From NCBI GenBank assembly GCA_030762935.1, contig CM060899.1:58888501-58952500 (forward strand): DNA of 64,000 nucleotides, read 5' to 3'. A program made the position numbers and the translations under genes. The notes below the pieces were generated by a model. The model ran no database searches. It was not told the origin of the DNA and saw only the letters and a list, made by a program, of their open reading frames with translations. Position 1 is the stretch's first letter. Each line of letters opens with the position of its first letter. This document shows, in pieces, positions 1 through 10,570 of the stretch. The stretch comes from Hymenopus coronatus. Its lineage: Eukaryota; Arthropoda; Insecta; Mantodea; Hymenopodidae.

Positions 1-720
1 ACTCCAACAATGTTTCATAGTTCAGTTTTTAATGTGACTGCACTTAGTTCACACTATCACTTTATTAATTTTTTGACAGTGTTTAACGCCCGCTTTTACT
101 ACTATGGCACCACAGGCGATGACACTGATGATGCGTGGAATGAAGATAGAGCACCGGTGGAATGTGATGGTGGGGGAAACCGGAGAACTTGGAGAAAATC
201 CGGACCTGCATCGCTTTGTCATACACAAACCCCACATGCTGTCGCCTGTAATCGAACCCTTGGTCTAAACCCTCGCCCACGGCGCGGCCACGTCATTAAT
301 TGATCTAGTTCAACTTCACTTAGACCACTCTTGTCACTCCATTAATGTTATTTAGTTCACCTGCCACTGAAGCTTCACTTCATTCACAGCATCACTTCAC
401 TAATGTGATAAAGTTCAATTTCCATTGTGACTTCACTTAGTTCCCACTATCACTTCACTAAATTGTAATACTTCAACTTTCATTGTAACTTCACTTAGTT
501 CACATTATTATTCCACCAATGTGACCTGATTCAATTTTCACATTGACTTCGCTTAGTTAACGCTGTTGCCCAACAATTGTGATTTAGTTCAGATTCCACT
601 GTGGCTTCACATACTTAACACTGCCACTTCACTAATACGATCTAGTTCAATTGTCACTGTGACTTCACTTATATCACACGGTCACTCCACTAATGTGATA
701 GATTCAATTTTCCATGGCAC
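1..720. repeat. 58-bp minisatellite, interrupted by a SINE
   Basis: A degenerate tandem array on the theme GTTCAATTTCCACTGTGACT then TCACTTAGTTCACACTATCA. The GTTCAA-like anchor recurs near 308, 355, 413, 471, 529, 586, 645 and 703, a spacing of 57-59 bp except for the first interval. Removing the SINE insertion plus its duplicated target restores the register with the anchor near 20. The array may extend left of the window. It has no coding content. Confidence 0.85.
71..294 (-). mobile_element. tRNA-derived SINE, family L, inserted in the minisatellite
   Basis: Read on the minus strand, it starts with a tRNA-like head (GGCCGCGCCGTGGGCGAGGG, then a box-B-like GGTTCGATTAC), continues into a unique body and ends in a short A-rich tail. 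The insertion is flanked by a 7-bp target duplication ATTAATT at 64-70 and 295-301. A second copy lies at 58166-58400 in the opposite orientation. The head resembles a Leu/Ser-type tRNA (GTGGCCGAGTGG in the second copy). Confidence 0.85.
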
Positions 721-767
721 TTCTCTTTCTTGGCGACTTAGCGGGTAATAAAGCACGGACGAGGTAG

Positions 768-804
768 CTTCTTCTTCTTCTTCTTCTTCTTCTTCTTCTT
801 CTTC
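768..804. repeat. (CTT)n microsatellite
   Basis: About twelve uninterrupted CTT units just after the end of the minisatellite. Confidence 0.95.
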
Positions 805-952
805 TGGACGGTTCATCCGCTGGGAAATCGGACACAAGACTTCACTAATCGCCTGCAATAGCAGCAGTTACTGTACGTTACAACAGTCGTCAAACTCGCT
901 CGGAGAACAGCACAATTGTTGCATCAGAAATGCACTCACAATCTCGCTTACT

Positions 953-954
<2 letters not shown>

Positions 955-1026
<72 letters not shown>
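955..1026. repeat. (AG)n microsatellite
   Basis: About 36 uninterrupted AG units. Translation gives an Arg-Glu run inside an apparent 135-codon frame (916-1323). That frame is an artefact of the dinucleotide repeat. Confidence 0.95.
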
Positions 1027-1030
<4 letters not shown>

Positions 1031-1380
1031 TACAGCCACTAGACATTTCCACAGAACTTTCTAGTGTACTCCAAAGGCGAGGAGAAAGGAATCATCCAGA
1101 AGATTCTGGTTTTTTGATGTTGACAGATTCTAGTGCTTATACTGGCCAATATCTTTCCAACTACCCAGCACGACCTCCTTTGAACTTGAGCCATATCTAC
1201 TTACGCACGATGTTACTTTGTCTATCACTTATCATAAGTAAAGGAAGCAGATGTTGCATTTCACCTAAATATTCGACACAACATTTCACCGGAAGGTTCG
1301 TTTTGAGGCCCTTTAAAGCTTAACTTTCAAGCTTACTAAAATTAATTGTTGGCTGCCGAAAACATGATCCATGTTTATTA
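1027..1380. other. Unassigned single-copy-looking DNA
   Basis: I see no coding signal, tRNA-like box or repeat shared with the rest of the window. Confidence 0.4.
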
Positions 1381-1382
1381 AC

Positions 1383-1468
1383 AAGAAGTAAATAAAAGAA
1401 TAAGCTTTTGTAAGGACAGTTTGTTGCAGAAAAAATAGAGAAAGTCATATGAATAGAACACATCAAGT
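1383..1468 (-). mobile_element. H1 head-end fragment
   Basis: Matches the last ~90 bp of minus-oriented H1 copies: AGTAAATA(AA)AGAATAAGCTTTT, then ATAGAGAAAGTCATATGAAT and GAACACATCA. Everything toward the tail is missing. Confidence 0.75.
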
Positions 1469-1972
1469 TTTAGATCATATTTCACCGAACTCTATTTATA
1501 TTCCAAACACTTGTACGAAGATCCTAAGCTTAAAAGAACCTAAATAGGACCAAAACTGACCTTGCTTAAGATTAAGGATTTTCGAAGTCATATAGGGCAT
1601 CGGCCTGATTCCTGTGAACAGCAAGCAGACAAAGAATGTACTTGGAAGAAGTAAGCAATAGGTTCAGATTTCCCAATGCATTTTAATATCCGATGTGACG
1701 TCAGCAGTAGGTGAGCCAAGACACATATTCCATTATTAAAGCGAATTCCCATCGACGCTGGTTTCATCTGTGCCCGAGTATTCCCGCAGTAGGAATAATG
1801 AAATCCGGTTTAATCAGACGGATTGCTGAATTTTAATCAAATAGAGATAACGTCCGGTTTTGTAATTTTTATACGCTGTGATTTGTCCGTAATCAACGCA
1901 TGATAATTTGCATCAGTGTTCATCCGATCCTCACTGGACACGCGGACAAAAAATCACAGCGAATAACAAAAG
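1469..1972. other. Unassigned; contains a short inverted repeat
   Basis: No gene is seen. An inverted repeat pairs CGCTGTGATTTGTCCG (about 1874-1892) with CGGACAAAAAATCACAGCG (about 1945-1963), next to an H1 head. Confidence 0.4.
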
Positions 1973-2042
1973 TCTGATGTGTTGAATTCACATGTCTTTC
2001 TCTTCTCATTCCTTTATCAACTATGCTTACAAAAGTGTTATT
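1973..2042 (+). mobile_element. H1 head-end fragment
   Basis: Begins TCTGATGTGTTGAATTCACA followed by TGTCTTTCTCTTC, the H1 head with its ATGTG/CACAT mini-hairpin. The match fades after about 70 bp. Confidence 0.65.
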
Positions 2043-2286
2043 AAGCTGCATATTTCTTGTTAATCCAGACAAGGTTTACAGGTCATATTTTCACATTTCG
2101 TATGGTAGGCAAAGCGATAGATTTTGAAACCTATTAGTTAGGGAAAATAAACTAATCAGGAAACAGGATCGATAAATATAAATGGCAATAATAACATCAA
2201 GAATCGTTAATAATGCGCATAACTTAAATCAAGAAATTAAAGGAAGATCATAGTGTAAAATACAATAAACGAAACATTCTCAAAAT

Positions 2287-2288
<2 letters not shown>

Positions 2289-2335
<47 letters not shown>

Positions 2336-2359
2336 AATAAATAAATAAATAAATAAATA
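2289..2359. repeat. Poly(A) followed by (AAAT)n
   Basis: A run of about 43 A followed by about seven AAAT units. It could be the 3' tail of an older retroelement, but I recognise no body upstream. Confidence 0.9.
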
Positions 2360-2450
2360 CTGATTTCTCGACTGTACCCAGGCTGGAAAAAGGCTAATTT
2401 TTTTATAAGCGGGTTTAGGTTTGCAAAAGAAAGGGAGAATCTAGGAAACA

Positions 2451-2808
2451 TAGATGTATTTATGGTAAATCTAATATACGTTTTAATCAAAATCGTTAGA
2501 GACGTTTTTGAGAAAATCAAATTTTCTAACATTTTGTCATGTAAAGGGTAGTTTGGAGAGGAGAACTTTTCTTGAAAATGTTCCTGTCACATTCTCGTAA
2601 ATTTCTGAATTTAAATATCAGATTTGGTATTTAACCCAATGTTCGCTTTTGAACTATTATATATAGACACTTGCTGATCTGTTTTTAAACATGCTCTTTT
2701 GTACTCAGGGGAACCCAAAACGTATATTTCGAGTGAAATCGGGGTACTGATTTCACGGTGGAATGCAATGCCTTAACTACCTACTGCGTTCGTGGTAGAA
2801 AAAGTAAA
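2451..2808 (+). mobile_element. H1, tail-side part, diverged
   Basis: Retains the order of H1 landmarks: AATATACG, AATCAAAATCGTTAGAG, ATGTAAAGGGTAGTTTGG, TCAGATTTGGTATTTAAC, TCAGGGGAACCCAAAA, and a degraded tail ending GGTAGAAAAAGTAAAT. The head half is missing. Confidence 0.75.
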
Positions 2809-2979
2809 TATATATATACATATATATCATGAAAATAATTAAATAATAAAAGTATTTGTCAGTAACTCCCTATGAAATATTTACATACGAAAGCAACAGC
2901 AAAAAATAAAATTAGTATTGAAAATAAAATTATTTATAAATAAACAACCATACGTTTATTAAGACATTTTGGAGGTACA

Positions 2980-3040
2980 AGGCAGTATCAGACTGAAATT
3001 CAATATCATAGCCGAGATTTGAACTCGAAATTTCGGTTTT
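2980..3040 (-). mobile_element. SINE family C fragment
   Basis: On the minus strand it reads GAGTTCAAATCTCGGCTATG then ATTGAATTTCAGTCTGATAC. This is the box B and the diagnostic TTTCAGTCTGACTCT body start of family C. The tRNA-like head upstream is lost. Confidence 0.65.
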
Positions 3041-3061
3041 CTTTTACATTTTTTAATCACG

Positions 3062-3235
3062 CTCCGTGGTATAGTAGTTATCATTTAAGTTCGAAAACCC
3101 AGGATTGCAGGTTCAATTTTGGTGGAGGGTGATGGATTTTTTCGGACGCAAAAACCCTTATTATGGTTTCCTTCGGAAGGGAAGTAAAGCCATAGAGCCC
3201 GTCTAATGTTTATTTGCACGTAAAAGAAAACGCCA
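3062..3235 (+). mobile_element. tRNA-derived SINE family B, diverged
   Basis: Starts with a tRNA-like head (CTCCGTGGTATAGTAGTTAT; box-B-like GCAGGTTCAATTTTGG). The family B body follows: GGTGATGGATTTTTTCGGAC, TTCCTTCGGAAGGGAAGTAA. The 3' part differs from the copies at 31.2 kb, so the end is approximate. Confidence 0.75.
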
Positions 3236-3994
3236 TGCCTTGAAAGAAGAAGGTTTCTAGGAAGAAATCCACCATTTTGTGTCCGCAAGTCCTGATTTCG
3301 TCCTACAGTGTCATCTGTGTGCGACGAGCTGATCCCTCGTCACCATGACGCATAGTGGCGAACTCGTGAACTAGAAATTCAAATCCGATCACGGAAACAC
3401 CGTAACGATGCCCTATGCCCCACTTGAGAGCTACAAGAAATAACTACCGTTATAAGGTTTTTTTTCTTTAACTTTACATTCTACGAAAAGTAAGTTAATA
3501 TAATTTTATTTGAATATAGATAATGCTTGCAAATCTTAACCCTGGCAATTTCATAAGCGCTCTATCATTGTCAGGATCTGTGTATTTTAAATAAGTAATT
3601 AATAACAATAGTAATAATAATAATATTAGTGACGACTCGTGCCTTGCAATGTAGGTGAATAAATAACTTAGGCAGGCTGTAAAACAATATGGCTACCATA
3701 AAATATAGATGTATAAATCAGCTATTCCTTGTAAATTAAGTTGATATTTTTAGAGCTGCAAATATGTTGACGTCATCACATTTTTGTTGATTAAAAGCAA
3801 GCGGGGCCAACAGAACTGCAATTGCGAATTATGGCTACTCCATAATCAAGAAAAGTTAGCAAACCAACAGCCTTTAAATTTAATATTGTTCGAATTTCCT
3901 ATTTTCTAACTGTCTATTTTAAAAGGTATGTAGATGCCATCAGTGGACCGCCCAAAGTTTATAATATTTTTCGTGCCTTCTAACAAACAACAAA
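3236..3994. other. Unassigned AT-rich DNA
   Basis: Nothing recognised apart from short AT-rich runs such as the (AAT)-like stretch near 3610-3628. Confidence 0.35.
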
Positions 3995-4413
3995 CTCGAT
4001 TAAAATCTCGTATATTTAAAATATTTACATGAGAAATAAAATGAATATCTTGAATTTTCTTGGAATAGGCTCTAAAGACATTTTTATTCTGGATGAATTT
4101 TTCGAAATTTTGCATAACTAATGAACCATGAGAGATAGACAAAACGTATTTAGCGAAAAATGTAGAGCTCGTTAAAACACACAATTTGTATCACATACAT
4201 ATTTTTCGTGGAGTTAGCCGTTTTTGAGATATTCCATGTTATTCGTTTTGGTTTTAAAATACTTATACTCTTCTCACACGAAATTTGTCAACTTCTGGCC
4301 ATACATACAAAGGAAATTCAATCACATAGCAACATTTGATAATCGCTTTTGCCTGTGGTATTCCTATATTTCCCTTATGCTTACAAGGAAGCAAGTAATA
4401 AGACAATATATGG

Positions 4414-4655
4414 ACCCGCCTGGGTAGTGTGGGCGTAGCGTGTCTGCCTCTCATTTAAAGGTCATGAGTTCAAATCTCGCTTAGGGTGAATTACCTAGAT
4501 ATGGTTTTGAAGGGTTTTCCCCTTATTGTGAGAAATCGAAGGTCGAGAAACTTTAAGCACCATGGACCCCGAGATGATTTAAGCATAATTTCACCAATTT
4601 CATTTACCGTCCGATATGGCTAACCAGGTTAAAGGACGTTAAGCTACAAATTAAA
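4414..4655 (+). mobile_element. tRNA-derived SINE family A
   Basis: Head CCGCCTGGGTAGTGTGGGCG, box-B-like GAGTTCAAATCTCGC, then body landmarks AAACTTTAAGCACCATGGAC and CCGTCCGATATGGCTAACCA and an A-rich end. Other copies lie at 34741-34968 and, inverted, at 38599-38868. Confidence 0.85.
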
Positions 4656-4668
4656 AACAATAATAACC

Positions 4669-4830
4669 ATGAGTGGTCAGCGAGCTGACTTATCACGCGG
4701 AGGTCCCGGGTTCGATTCCCGGCTGGGGTGGGGAATTTTTCTTTAACCAGAATTATTCCCTATCCCCCGCAGAGTCTGCAAGTATGTATGTGAGAATGAA
4801 TGTGTGTGTTTGAGGAAAATAAAACGATTT
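4669..4830 (+). mobile_element. tRNA-derived SINE family E
   Basis: A tRNA-like head with an excellent box B (GGTTCGATTCCCGG, about 4709-4722) preceded by GAGTGGTCAGCGAGCTGACT. It continues into GGGGAATTTTTCTTTAACCA and an A-rich end. It directly follows the family A SINE inside the disrupted H1 copy. No matching acceptor stem was found, so it is not a functional tRNA gene. Confidence 0.7.
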
Positions 4831-4937
4831 AAACCTAAAGTAAAGAACCAACAGACGATTTGTTTCCAATGCAAAACCCCCGATACGACCTTAGATGTTA
4901 AAGGGGGCTATATAAATGAAAAAACAACATAAACAAA

Positions 4938-4943
<6 letters not shown>

Positions 4944-4991
<48 letters not shown>
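4944..4991. repeat. (AT)n microsatellite
   Basis: About 24 uninterrupted TA units between the SINE pair and the resumed H1 sequence. Confidence 0.95.
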
Positions 4992-4994
<3 letters not shown>

Positions 4995-5110
4995 AGAAGA
5001 AGACCATTTCTACTAATTTTTTTCTGGATTAGCATAAAGTAAATAGAAGAATAAGCTTTTTAACATTAGTTTATTGCAGAGATATAGAGAAATTCATGTC
5101 CTGAAAGAAT

Positions 5111-5183
5111 ATATTGCGAGTGAAATCTCGATATGAATGTTTCGATATACCTAAATAATATCGGTACTAGAGAATGTAAAAAT
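5111..5183 (+). mobile_element. H1 tail-like remnant in a chimeric junction
   Basis: Carries AGTGAAATCTCGATATGAAT ... AATATCGGTACTAGAGAATG then TAAAAA, a shortened H1 tail fused to the head end of the previous copy. The same fusion recurs at 6018-6203. Confidence 0.55.
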
Positions 5184-6013
5184 TTTGATGTTCCATTCAT
5201 TTGACTTTCTCTACATCTCTGCAGCAATTACTGTTAACAAGCTTATGCTTCTTTCGAGAAAAAATTAGCAGAAATAGTCTAATTACTTGCTTCCTTGTAA
5301 GTAGAAGCGAAATAAGGGACTACCTTAGGTTAAAGTGATAATCAAAAGCTGGTTGCAATGTGACTGAAGTTCCTTTGTTTGGATAGTTAGGGATTGACAA
5401 TTTCCCGTAAGAGAAAAGTATGTTTTTTAAAGCTGAAACCAAAACAAGGAATATCTCAAAAACTACCAACTCCACGAAAAAAAATGTATATATCATAAAT
5501 TGTATGTTTTAACCAGATCTACATTTTTTGTGTGGTTGGTTTTTGTCTATCTCTTACGGTTTACCAGTTATGCACAATTCAATAAAAATTATCCAGAATA
5601 AAGAGGTCTTTAGAGACTATTCCCAGAAAATTCAAGATAAACATATTATTTGGCATGTAAGTATCTTAAATATAAGAGATTTCTATCAAAATGTTGGAAA
5701 GTTTTTCCATGTAAAGGGTAATTTGGGGTGGGGGGACTTTATTGAAAATCTTCGTGTCGCATCCTCGGAAGATACTAAACTTATATACCGAGTTTGGTAT
5801 TTAACGGTCTTTTAATTTTTGAGCTATGCTGTTCACAGACATAAACACACATACACATACAGGCGCGCGGGCCTTTTTCCAAAAATGCTATTTTTGGATT
5901 CAGGGGGACCCAAAACATGTATCTCTGTTGAAATCTGGGTATCGAAATTTTGGGTGGGGTGCAATACCTTCTGTATATACTATGTGCATAGTACGTGTAG
6001 AGAAAATAAAAAA
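5184..6013 (+). mobile_element. H1, near full length
   Basis: From the head (TGATGTTCCATTCATTTGAC then TTTCTCTACATCTC) to the tail hairpin ending GTACGTGTAGAGAAAATAAA. A 95-codon frame at 5528-5815 lies inside it; related frames occur in other copies, but stops interrupt them differently. The CA-rich segment at 5840-5862 sits at the family's usual microsatellite position. Confidence 0.85.
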
Positions 6014-6017
6014 GAAG

Positions 6018-6203
6018 ACCATTTCTTTTAATTTTTTTCTGGATTATTATCAAGTAAGAATAAGCTTTTCAACAATAATTTATTGCAGAGAAGTAGAGAA
6101 AGTCACGTCCTGAAAACTAATATTTTCAGTGAAATCTCTATATCGAATATCTAGGTTAAATAAATACTTCCTATACATAGACAATATCGGTAGAGAATGC
6201 AAA
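6018..6203 (-). mobile_element. Chimeric H1 head/tail piece
   Basis: Repeats the organisation of 4990-5183: GAAGACCATTTCT..., head end GTAGAGAAAGTCACGTCCTG, then a shortened tail with CAATATCGGTAGAGAATGCA. It therefore forms a direct repeat flanking the H1 copy at 5184-6013. Confidence 0.6.
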
Positions 6204-6535
6204 AGTACCATTTGTGTGACTGGCCAAAGAATAGAAATGTAAACGAAGTTTGGCTGCGAGACAAAAGCTGCCTGCAGCAACAGTGTAACGTGTGGCCACA
6301 TTAAATCATATCTGCATGGCAGACGTGATACTGCAATTAGTGTGGGCACAACCGGTACGCAGAATTTACTGCACGTCTGTACTTCCCACCTGCTGGGAAC
6401 GAAGTGCGTGAATAGGAATTCCTCTATGATCTATGGGCGACACTACCTCATCCTTTATACTGACATTTACATGAGTATTTTCTGTGGTGGGTGCAGTAAA
6501 ACTTCATGCTTTAACATACTAGCTGAATCCGCAAC
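6204..6535. other. Unassigned DNA
   Basis: No repeat or coding signal recognised. Confidence 0.35.
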
Positions 6536-6725
6536 TTCGCACTCGATGCTACTTCTTATACCCAAGGTCCGGGTTCAAACCCAGCGGAGGACGATGGATT
6601 TTTTTCGGATGTAAAAGAACCTCAAGCCAGATAGAGAGGCCTCTGAGCAAAATTAAGCGGTCTTTCATGCCCAATTTAGAATGAGACGCTGAGAACCACA
6701 GCAGTTAAAGAGCGTTCCATAAATA
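6536..6725 (+). mobile_element. SINE family B with degraded head
   Basis: Box B region CCGGGTTCAAACCCAGCGGA, then GGACGATGGATTTTTTTCGG and the diagnostic 3' half GGCCTCTGAGCAAAATTAAG ... GTTCCATAAATAACACGCC. The box A side is unrecognisable and an internal segment is deleted relative to the 31.2 kb copies. Confidence 0.75.
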
Positions 6726-7030
6726 ACACGCCATTTTCATCGCACTCGAATTGCTGTGCATTTCCTGCTCTCGAGTTTTCCAAAATTAGTAAGAAAACAG
6801 TCTATATGTAACAAACCATGTATTTGTTTTATTATATTTATTTTACACCGCTTTAACCACCGAGTCAAAACACGACGGATCGGCATTCGTTACTCACCAG
6901 CAGATGGCGTTAGTGTTTCTAACTGCCGTTACAATCTGTAGTACACCAGAGTATAATACATTGAGGTCTCATCTCTTTACACCATCCAGTTTGAGTAAAG
7001 CATACAGCGTTAGGGTGCAATTAAAAAAAA
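6726..7030. other. Unassigned DNA
   Basis: No repeat or coding signal recognised. Confidence 0.35.
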
Positions 7031-8020
7031 TCCAATACGTTCCATTTCTCTACATCTCTCTGCAATAAATTATTGTTACAAAGCGTATTGTTCTATTTAC
7101 TGCATGCTAATCTAGAAAAAATTGACCCAAAGGGTCTCACTAGCTGCTTCCTTGTAAGCAGAAGAGAAATAAGGGAGTATCATAGACTAAATTGATAGTC
7201 AAATCTTTTTAAAGCTGGTTGCTATGTGATTGATGTACCTTTGTTTGTATAGACAGGAGTTGACATATTCCCGTATAAGAAAAGTTTAAGTATTTTCAAG
7301 CTAAACTATAACAAGGAATAGCTCAAAAACAGTAAACTCTACGAAAAAAAGTTTATGAAGACAAATTATGTGTCTTAAGGAGCTCTTCATTTTTTGTATG
7401 GTAAGTTTTTGTCTATTTCTTATGATTTACCAGTTATGCAGAATTGCACAAATTTCATCCTGGATAAACATGTATTCAGAGGCTATTCCCAGAAAATTCA
7501 AGATATACATTTTATTTGTGATGTAAATATCTTAAGTATAAGAGATTTTAATCAAAATCTTTACAGCCATTTTTGAAAAAATCAAATGTATATCTTCAAT
7601 TTTCTGGGAATAGCCTGCGAAGACTACTTTATTCTGGATGAATTTTACGGAATTTTGCATAAGTGCTAAACCGTAAAAAAGGACAAAAGCTTAAAACACA
7701 AAAAATGTAGAGCACGTTAAAACACACAATTTATGTTATATACCTTTTTTTCGTGGAGCTGACTGTTTTTTTAGATATTGCTTGTTTCAGGTTTCGTCTT
7801 TGAAAAACTTATACTTTTCTCATATAGGGATTTGTCAACTCCTTTCCATACAAAGGAACATCAGTCACATAGCAACCAGCTTTTGGCTTTCACTTTAACC
7901 TATGGTACTCTCTTATTTCGCTTCCACTTACAAGGAAGCAGCTAGTAAGACCCTTTCGGTCAATTTTTTCTAGATTAGCATGAAGTAAATAGAACAATAT
8001 GCTTTTTTTGAAAACATTGG
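7031..8020. mobile_element. H1 head-to-head foldback dimer
   Basis: The left arm (7031-7586) is the head half of H1 in sense orientation. At 7586/7587 the sequence switches to the antisense head half (7587-8020). The arms are inverted repeats of each other, for example TTCAGAGGCTATTCCCAGAA against TTCTGGGAATAGCCTGCGAA. No tail hairpin is present at either end. Confidence 0.85.
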
Positions 8021-8104
8021 TGTTTTAATGTTTGAACTTGAGGTTAGCTTATTTTAAGTTTTCACACTCGCACTCACTCTCACATCTATGGAGGAAGATA
8101 AGAA

Positions 8105-8310
8105 TAACCATCCCCTCCCCAGCCAGGAGTCGAGCCCGGGACCTCACCACAAATGCAGGTGGCGGGTGTGGTGGTGTGTATGTGTGTAAATCTACTGACA
8201 TGGGGCTGTCGCTATTAAGCACACCAAAAACTATCGGCCTGTGCCGGGTTTGGACCCGCGAGTTTGGGATCGAAGGTCAGCTCGAAACCAACTGAGCTAC
8301 TCAAGCTACA
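8105..8310 (-). mobile_element. tRNA-derived SINE family D
   Basis: On the minus strand: a tRNA-like head GTAGCTTGAGTAGCTCAGTT, then box B GCGGGTCCAAACCCGGCAC, then a body ending in a second box-B-like GGCTCGACTCCTGGC near 8126-8140. This may be a dimeric SINE. No other copy was found in the window. Confidence 0.6.
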
Positions 8311-8665
8311 TATATACAGGGTTGGAGGTAAGTAAGTTCCAATATATGTATCAGTATTTGAGTATGATGTGAAGATCCAGTATTTGCAATTTTTTTTTGT
8401 TATTTTATGAAGTTATGTTCATCAAGAAAGTCGTGTGAATGTAACATACCAGTTTTCTTAGGGTTCAAAGCTCCAACTCTAAAAATTGCAACCAATCTTC
8501 TCAACTCATGACACGCGTGGGATATTTTGATTATGCGACATATTTATATAATATAATTTATGAAATAATTCATAACTCTCAAAATATTTAACCTACTTGA
8601 ATAATATTTTGTAGGCCTAGTAACTAAACAGCAATGCAATGGATTTTTCAGATATCCATAAAAAA
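8311..8665. other. Unassigned AT-rich DNA
   Basis: Nothing recognised. Confidence 0.35.
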
Positions 8666-9328
8666 TCTGATGTGCTCCATTTACATGACTTCCTCTACAT
8701 CTCTGTAACAAATTATTGTTAGTAAGCTTGTTCTTCTATTTCGTGCTAATGGAGCTAAACACTAGCATAACCGGTCTTATTATTTAGTAGTAATAAGAAG
8801 GGAAATAAGGGAATACACTAGGCTAAACCGACTGTCAAATATTTTAAAATGCGGTTGCTCTGGGATTGAAATCCGTTTCTTTGCGTGGCAAAGTATTAAG
8901 TATTTTAAAACTGAAACCAATAACAAGAAATATCTCGAAAACGGTCAATGCCACGAAAAAAATGCATATGTCAAAATTGAATGTTTTAAGGAGATCTATA
9001 TTTTTTTGTGTTTTAAGCTTTTGTCTGTCTCTTACGGTTTACCAGTTAAGCAAAGTGTATCCAGAATAAAGGTGTCTTTAGAAGGTATTACCAGAAAATC
9101 CAAGATATACATTTTATTTGGTATGTAAATATCTTTTATATACGGCATTTTAATCAAAATCGTTAGAGCCATTTTTGAGAAAATAAACATTTTCGAATTT
9201 TTTCCATCTAAAGCGTAGTTGGGGGTGGGGGGGATTTTCTTGAAAATCTTCGTGTCGCATCCTTGAAATATTCCAAACCTAAATACCAAGTTTGATATCT
9301 AACGGCCATTTCGTTTTTGGGCTATATT
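8666..9328 (+). mobile_element. H1, tail truncated at a microsatellite
   Basis: Intact head (TCTGATGTGCTCCATTTACA, then TGACTTCCTCTACATCTCTG). It proceeds in register to CAAGTTTGATATCTAACGGC and GTTTTTGGGCTAT, where it stops at the (ATT)n tract. Confidence 0.85.
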
Positions 9329-9402
9329 ATTATTGTTATTATTATTATTATTATAATAATTATTATTATTAGTTCTACTACTATCTACTACTACTACTAC
9401 TG

Positions 9403-9478
<76 letters not shown>
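9325..9478. repeat. Compound (ATT)n then (CTA)n microsatellite
   Basis: ATT units at about 9325-9370, then about 35 CTA units with few interruptions to 9478. It begins at the H1 position where other copies carry their CA-rich tract. Confidence 0.95.
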
Positions 9479-10100
9479 GAGTGCTGCTGCTTTTCTGAGT
9501 TTATCATGTATTGCCTCTTGTAGAGGACTAGCGAATGGTGAGTAGAAGGGGTGGATGTCAACAGTTTCGAGGTCACCTTAGTGAAATGGAATATTTACAT
9601 TTGGAATTTTTCTCATAGGTATTCTCATAGGTAACTCAATAATTGGACGGTTGTGGTAACGTAGAGGTCTTTAATGGTATAACTTCTCCATTGCAATATA
9701 CGCTTGTAAATGAAAACTTACCTACATAGAATAAACTAAGAAAACACACAAAAACTAAAGAACCCATAAAATGTGGTGAAAAACAGTTCTTCACCGCCCA
9801 ATTCATGACTGTTGACGAAGTCGGCAGTGCAAGCAGTTCAAGGTGAATTTCCCCACCTTTCCCTTTCAGACAAAGGGCTCGCTGAATTAATAATGACGCC
9901 ATGCATTTAAACCCACTGGCGCTAAAGGCGGAATAAATCTGAAGACCTTGTTTATCATTTCTTCTAGTTGTCCAATTCCTGCTTCTCAGCTGTGATCCGA
10001 ATCATTCAAACTTGATAACCTTTCTCAATCTAGCCGAGGTTGAATTTATTATGTGAAACATTAATCATCATATGTTTTGAACACTTTAAAGAGCTATAGT
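9479..10100. other. Unassigned DNA
   Basis: An 88-codon minus-strand frame (9636-9902) has no recognised motif. CTTTCCCTTTCAG near 9857-9869 looks like a splice acceptor but leads into no recognisable exon. Confidence 0.3.
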
Positions 10101-10185
10101 TCTGAGTTGGTTAGAGCAGCCTTCGGAAAGCAGAAGATTCTGGCTCATATTCCGACTTTGGCATTGCATTTTTAATTTTAATTTA
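10101..10185 (+). mobile_element. Possible tRNA-derived SINE relic
   Basis: TCTGAGTTGGTTAGAGCAGC resembles a box A region, and ATTCCGACTTTGGCATTGCA resembles the family C box B and body junction (CCGGCTATGGCATTG). Weak and isolated. Confidence 0.35.
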
Positions 10186-10361
10186 CATTTCCAGTTGATA
10201 ATAAAGGTGTTTCACACTGACTTTAAGGACATTATGGAGCCATAAAAACGTTAGCCACGTTATCGACTTTCCGATCGATATTTTTGATTCTTCTAGGTTA
10301 CAAGTATCGATCGTAAAGATGAGATATTACGTAAGTAGGTGAAGTTTACAATAAGGTTGCT

Positions 10362-10570
10362 AATCTCCTGTCTGGGGGTGGAATGTCTACCTTATATTCA
10401 AGAGTTCCCGAATTCGAATCTCGGTTAGGTAGAGTTACCGGACAAGAAGAAGAATTTTCCGGGCTGAGAAGCTGTGGTCTGCTAGAGTTTTCAGGTCCAG
10501 ACGTTTCGTTCACGAAAATACTAAGGAAAAACTGGCATCCACTACTTGAGAACATCAAACAGGCACAAAC
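10362..10570 (+). mobile_element. tRNA-like SINE family F, direct copy
   Basis: Head with box-B-like CCCGAATTCGAATCTCGG, then body landmarks GGGCTGAGAAGCTGTGGTCT, GCTAGAGTTTTCAGGTCCAG and ACGTTTCGTTCACG. An inverted copy lies at 10983-11190. Confidence 0.65.

Larger units (their letters stand above)
3995..5110 (-). mobile_element. H1 copy split by two SINEs and an (AT)n tract
   Basis: H1 sequence occupies 3995-4410 and resumes at about 5001-5110. The two parts are contiguous when aligned to the intact copies (AAGTAATAAGAC / CATTTCTACTAATTTTTTTC). AAGAC flanks the inserted block on both sides and may be a target duplication. The tail half is missing, and the copy ends at the head in a chimeric junction. 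Confidence 0.8.

Noticed and set aside
916..1323. 135-codon frame with a long Arg-Glu run
   Set aside because: The run is a translated (AG)n microsatellite; the flanks have no motif.
4669..4740. Possible tRNA gene with GGTTCGATTCCCGG
   Set aside because: No acceptor stem pairing, and a SINE-type tail follows.
9317..9523. Tyrosine-rich 68-codon frame
   Set aside because: Translated (CTA)n microsatellite.
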